From Nitrosomaritimum sp049414205 (GTDB taxonomy: Archaea; Thermoproteota; Nitrososphaeria; Nitrososphaerales; Nitrosopumilaceae), in NCBI GenBank assembly GCA_049414205.1, contig JBMSGE010000001.1, positions 1 to 64,000 of the forward strand: 64,000 nt of DNA, given 5' to 3'. A program made the position numbers and the translations under genes. Positions within the stretch are counted from its first letter, which is position 1; each line of letters opens with the position of its first letter. Under the pieces are notes generated by a model, which was not told the origin of the DNA, searched no databases, and was given only the letters and a program-made list of their open reading frames with translations. Positions 62,087 to 64,000 of the stretch are shown piece by piece.

Positions 62087-63322
62087 ATGTACAAAATTGG
62101 TGAGTTTATCTATCCATGGGGAAGTGGACACTATTCACGCATGATGAGATTTCATGATGCTTTTGCTGATAACATGAAAGATAAGATTGAGGTGCATTTT
62201 TCCAGTAAGGATCATGTTTTTGAAAAATTATTAAGAAAATTTCCTGATCAAAAGGAAAGAATCCACAATATTTTGATGCCTACACCAATTGATGGAAAAA
62301 ATGGTCCAAGTGTTTCCTTGTCGATGTTAAATTTTCTACTACCGGTTAGCGGAAATCCCCCACTTGTAAATCAGATTACTGATTATCTAAGAGAAGAAAG
62401 AAAATTGTACAATAAAGAAAAATTTGATTTGGTGATTAACGATGGAGATATGGGATCAAATATTTTGGCCAAAAATCGAAACATACCAAGTCTTTTCATT
62501 ACAAATCAATATAGACCCAAATTGTATAAATCAAGATCCTATTTTTATCCTTCACTTTATTTTATTGCAAAACAAATTGCCAAAGCTGATAAAATTATAG
62601 TAGCTGATTCTCCACCACCATACACATTATGTGATTTGAATTTAAATTTCAACAAACAAGTAATGAAAAAAGTTACTTATGTAGGTCATTTTACAAATAA
62701 AAAAACTACTAAAGAAAATTCTTCTTCAGATTTAGAAAAAATTATTGAAAATTCTGAATTTGGTTATTGGATGAGAACTGGGAATAAATCAACTAATGAT
62801 GGAACAGGAGAAAGATATGAAGAAGTCTTTCATAAAAACGAAATGATAAATGAAAAAAGAATAATTTCACATGCCAGGGATGATCCATCCATAGATTCTG
62901 TTTTAACTAAAGATGGGAAAAGATTTAGCATCTCTGAGGCATATGAAAAAAAAATCGATTGGATACAAATCGATGTAGGTTTTCTTTCAGAGCAAGAAAA
63001 AGAAAGAGTTTTGAATTTATGCAAATATGCCGTTGTAAATGGATCACATACAGTAATGGGAGAAATACTTGGAGGAAAATCAAAGCCAGTAATTGGAATT
63101 CCAATTTATGATGAACATGAGAACAATATCAAGTGGGCTGAAAATAACAATCTGGGAATTTTAGCAAAAAAAACAAACCAGGTTATTGCAGGAATTCACA
63201 AAATTAAAGAAAATTATGAGGAATTTGAGGGTAGTTTAGCGGTCTTTTCTCGAAATTTTGTTTCAAATGGGGCAGAAAATACAGCCAAAATTGCCACTGA
63301 GATTTTAGAAGAAAAGAGATAA
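62087..63322 (+). CDS. GT-B fold glycosyltransferase-like protein
   Basis: 411 residues. N-terminal GEFIYPWGSGHYSRMMRF has the Gly-x-Gly-His loop of GT-B enzymes, and the C-terminal half carries a nucleotide-sugar-type site (VVNGSHTVMGEILGGKSKPVIGIPIYDEHENN, with N-terminal helix and turn like MurG or family 1 enzymes). No membrane helices are obvious. Donor and acceptor are unknown. It lies 31 bases after the ThiI-like gene, same strand. Confidence 0.82.
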   Translation: MYKIGEFIYPWGSGHYSRMMRFHDAFADNMKDKIEVHFSSKDHVFEKLLRKFPDQKERIHNILMPTPIDGKNGPSVSLSMLNFLLPVSGNPPLVNQITDYLREERKLYNKEKFDLVINDGDMGSNILAKNRNIPSLFITNQYRPKLYKSRSYFYPSLYFIAKQIAKADKIIVADSPPPYTLCDLNLNFNKQVMKKVTYVGHFTNKKTTKENSSSDLEKIIENSEFGYWMRTGNKSTNDGTGERYEEVFHKNEMINEKRIISHARDDPSIDSVLTKDGKRFSISEAYEKKIDWIQIDVGFLSEQEKERVLNLCKYAVVNGSHTVMGEILGGKSKPVIGIPIYDEHENNIKWAENNNLGILAKKTNQVIAGIHKIKENYEEFEGSLAVFSRNFVSNGAENTAKIATEILEEKR

Positions 63323-63348
63323 AGGATTATTTTTTGAATTTTAATTAT

Positions 63349-63420
63349 CTGGCACGCGGGAGTTCGATGGGCGAACTGACCGAAAGGGATGACGATAAAA
63401 TCCGCGTGTCAGACCTTTTC
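63349..63420 (+). ncRNA. Candidate structured small RNA
   Basis: A 64-base folded element in an intergenic gap of 155 bases. The closing helix has 11 pairs, CTGGCACGCGG (63349-63359) with CCGCGTGTCAG (63402-63412), one G-U. Inside is a six-pair hairpin AGTTCG/CGAACT (63361-63377) and a CTGACC-GAAA-GGGATGA element that resembles a kink-turn-like or GNRA-capped stem. It is followed by AGA and a T4 run. Its G+C is far above the flanking DNA. It might be an H/ACA-type guide, a cis-regulatory leader of the gene at 63478, or an unknown RNA. Not identified. Confidence 0.6.
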
Positions 63421-63477
63421 ATTATCGATCAAAGTAGGTGGGAAGGCTTTTATGGAAAAAATTAAGCCAGATCAACA

Positions 63478-63789
63478 GTGCCTAACTGTCCTGAATGTAC
63501 TGCAAGAGAGAAAAAGAAAATTCAAGAAAAATATGAAGCTGATATTCCAGAAGAGGACAGACAAAGAGATGATTTATTCAAGTTATTTGACGAGATCGAT
63601 TTTCCAATGAAAATGGATGAGAAAAACAGAAGACATTTCATATGTAATCGATGTGGATTATACGCAACAAGAGAAGAAGTTTCAGATATTCGCTATAAAT
63701 TGAATCAAAGAGAAAGAACAAGAGAAGATAAACAAGATGATTATCTAGAATGGTGGCAAAAAAGTAAAAAAGAAAAAGAGCTAAACTAG
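63478..63789 (+). CDS. Small zinc-ribbon protein (103 aa)
   Basis: Start GTG 63478: PNCPECTAREKKKIQE at the N-terminus and CNRCGLYATREEV in the second half supply the two CxxC pairs of a zinc ribbon, separated by an acidic helical linker. The C-terminus is highly charged. TTTTATGG, ending about 25 bases before the GTG, fits a leaderless transcript. It lies 57 bases after the structured RNA. Family not recognised; RNA or RNA polymerase contact is a common role for such ribbons but unproven here. Confidence 0.72.
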   Translation: MPNCPECTAREKKKIQEKYEADIPEEDRQRDDLFKLFDEIDFPMKMDEKNRRHFICNRCGLYATREEVSDIRYKLNQRERTREDKQDDYLEWWQKSKKEKELN

Positions 63790-63800
63790 AGCGGGTATTT

Positions 63801-64000
63801 ATGGTAAAAAAGAAAGATGAGATTCCTGAATGGGTTTCTGATGAAATTCAAAATGCAAAATTCAAGAAACCTGAAGAGCTAAAGAGAACTGGATATATTT
63901 TAGAAATTTATGATGCTGATAATAAAATAGACACTCAACTATATGATCCAGTAGAAGATGGACGACATATTGTTACCATGGACTTGCCTAAAAAAATTAA
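63801..64000 (+). CDS. Hypothetical protein, N-terminal part (continues beyond window)
   Basis: ATG 63801 opens a frame that runs to the right edge (66 codons visible). It starts VKKKDEIPEWVSDEIQNAKF, with an acidic, rather polar composition and ILEIYDADNKIDTQLYDP in the visible part. Not recognised. It follows the zinc-ribbon gene by 11 bases and is probably in the same transcript. Confidence 0.6.
   Translation, partial: MVKKKDEIPEWVSDEIQNAKFKKPEELKRTGYILEIYDADNKIDTQLYDPVEDGRHIVTMDLPKKI

Noticed and set aside
63452..63610. ATG-started frame inside the start of the 63.5 kb zinc-ribbon gene
   Set aside because: It ends early and lacks the second Cys pair; the GTG-started frame has both CxxC pairs and full length.

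Overview
The window is about one third G+C and is packed with genes on both strands. It looks like a stretch of a low-GC thaumarchaeal (Nitrososphaerota) chromosome of the Nitrosopumilus/Nitrosarchaeum type. It combines archaeal information-processing genes (aIF2 alpha and gamma, Nop10, LSm, pelota, GatDE, PriS/PriL, RPA, Cdc48, L2, S6e, SRP RNA), an ESCRT-III/CdvB division protein, a bacterial-type DnaK-DnaJ-GrpE system, a cobalamin pathway of the CbiX/CbiD/CbiG kind and assimilatory sulfate reduction genes. No ammonia oxidation gene is in the window, so that physiology is inferred from the lineage and not shown. Many genes have a TATA-like box about 26 bases upstream of the start codon (leaderless transcripts). 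A few have a Shine-Dalgarno sequence. TTG and GTG starts are common. Except for positions 7151-7538, which hold the SRP RNA, no stretch over 300 bases lacks a gene. I saw no insertion sequence, prophage or CRISPR array.

Region by region. 1-7 kb: a partial radical SAM enzyme (tetraether synthase-like) divergent from a TrmB-DtxR regulator pair, then YjbQ, pelota, CutA, an M50 protease and a tRNA thiolase. 7-14 kb: SRP RNA, acylphosphatase, ribosomal protein L2, Cdc48, GatD-GatE and tRNA-Leu. 14-21 kb: dnaJ, dnaK and grpE with a dehydrogenase-like gene upstream, tRNA-Gln and an ABC-2 exporter. 21-28 kb: RPA-like protein, Lhr-type helicase with a tiny membrane protein, RadA-like ATPase, LSm, MetK and an epimerase-like gene. 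28-34 kb: first cobalamin cluster (cbiD, cbiG, cbiX, cbiC, cbiA, cobO). 34-38 kb: translation genes (aIF2 alpha-Nop10; S6e-aIF2 gamma-PIN), two zinc-ribbon microproteins and tRNA-Gly. 38-43 kb: a C39-like/TPR protein, a glutamine amidotransferase and a large UPF0182 membrane protein. 43-49.5 kb: primase, endonuclease IV, GlyRS, a GT2-GtrA fusion and CdvB. 49.6-53 kb: a racemase-like protein without its catalytic cysteines, the second cobalamin cluster (cbiF, cbiL, cbiT) and a small three-helix membrane protein. 53-58 kb: Rqc2/NEMF homologue overlapping a Mut7-C RNase-like gene and AMMECR1, the two aconitase X subunits of the archaeal mevalonate route, and endonuclease III. 58-64 kb: a secreted protein, sat-cysH, a ThiI-like protein with a degenerate PP-loop, a GT-B glycosyltransferase, a candidate structured RNA and two small genes.

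The two cobalamin clusters together supply cobalt insertion, several ring methylations, ring contraction opening, isomerisation, a,c-amidation and adenosylation, but not the whole pathway. Pelota, the Rqc2 homologue, the Mut7-C protein and the Fcf1-like PIN protein give the window a noticeable theme of translation quality control. The items most worth a second look are the Cys-to-Ser racemase homologue, the Rqc2/Mut7-C gene pair, the small structured RNA near 63.4 kb, the ThiI-like and UDP-sugar dehydrogenase-like proteins with degraded active sites, and the microproteins.
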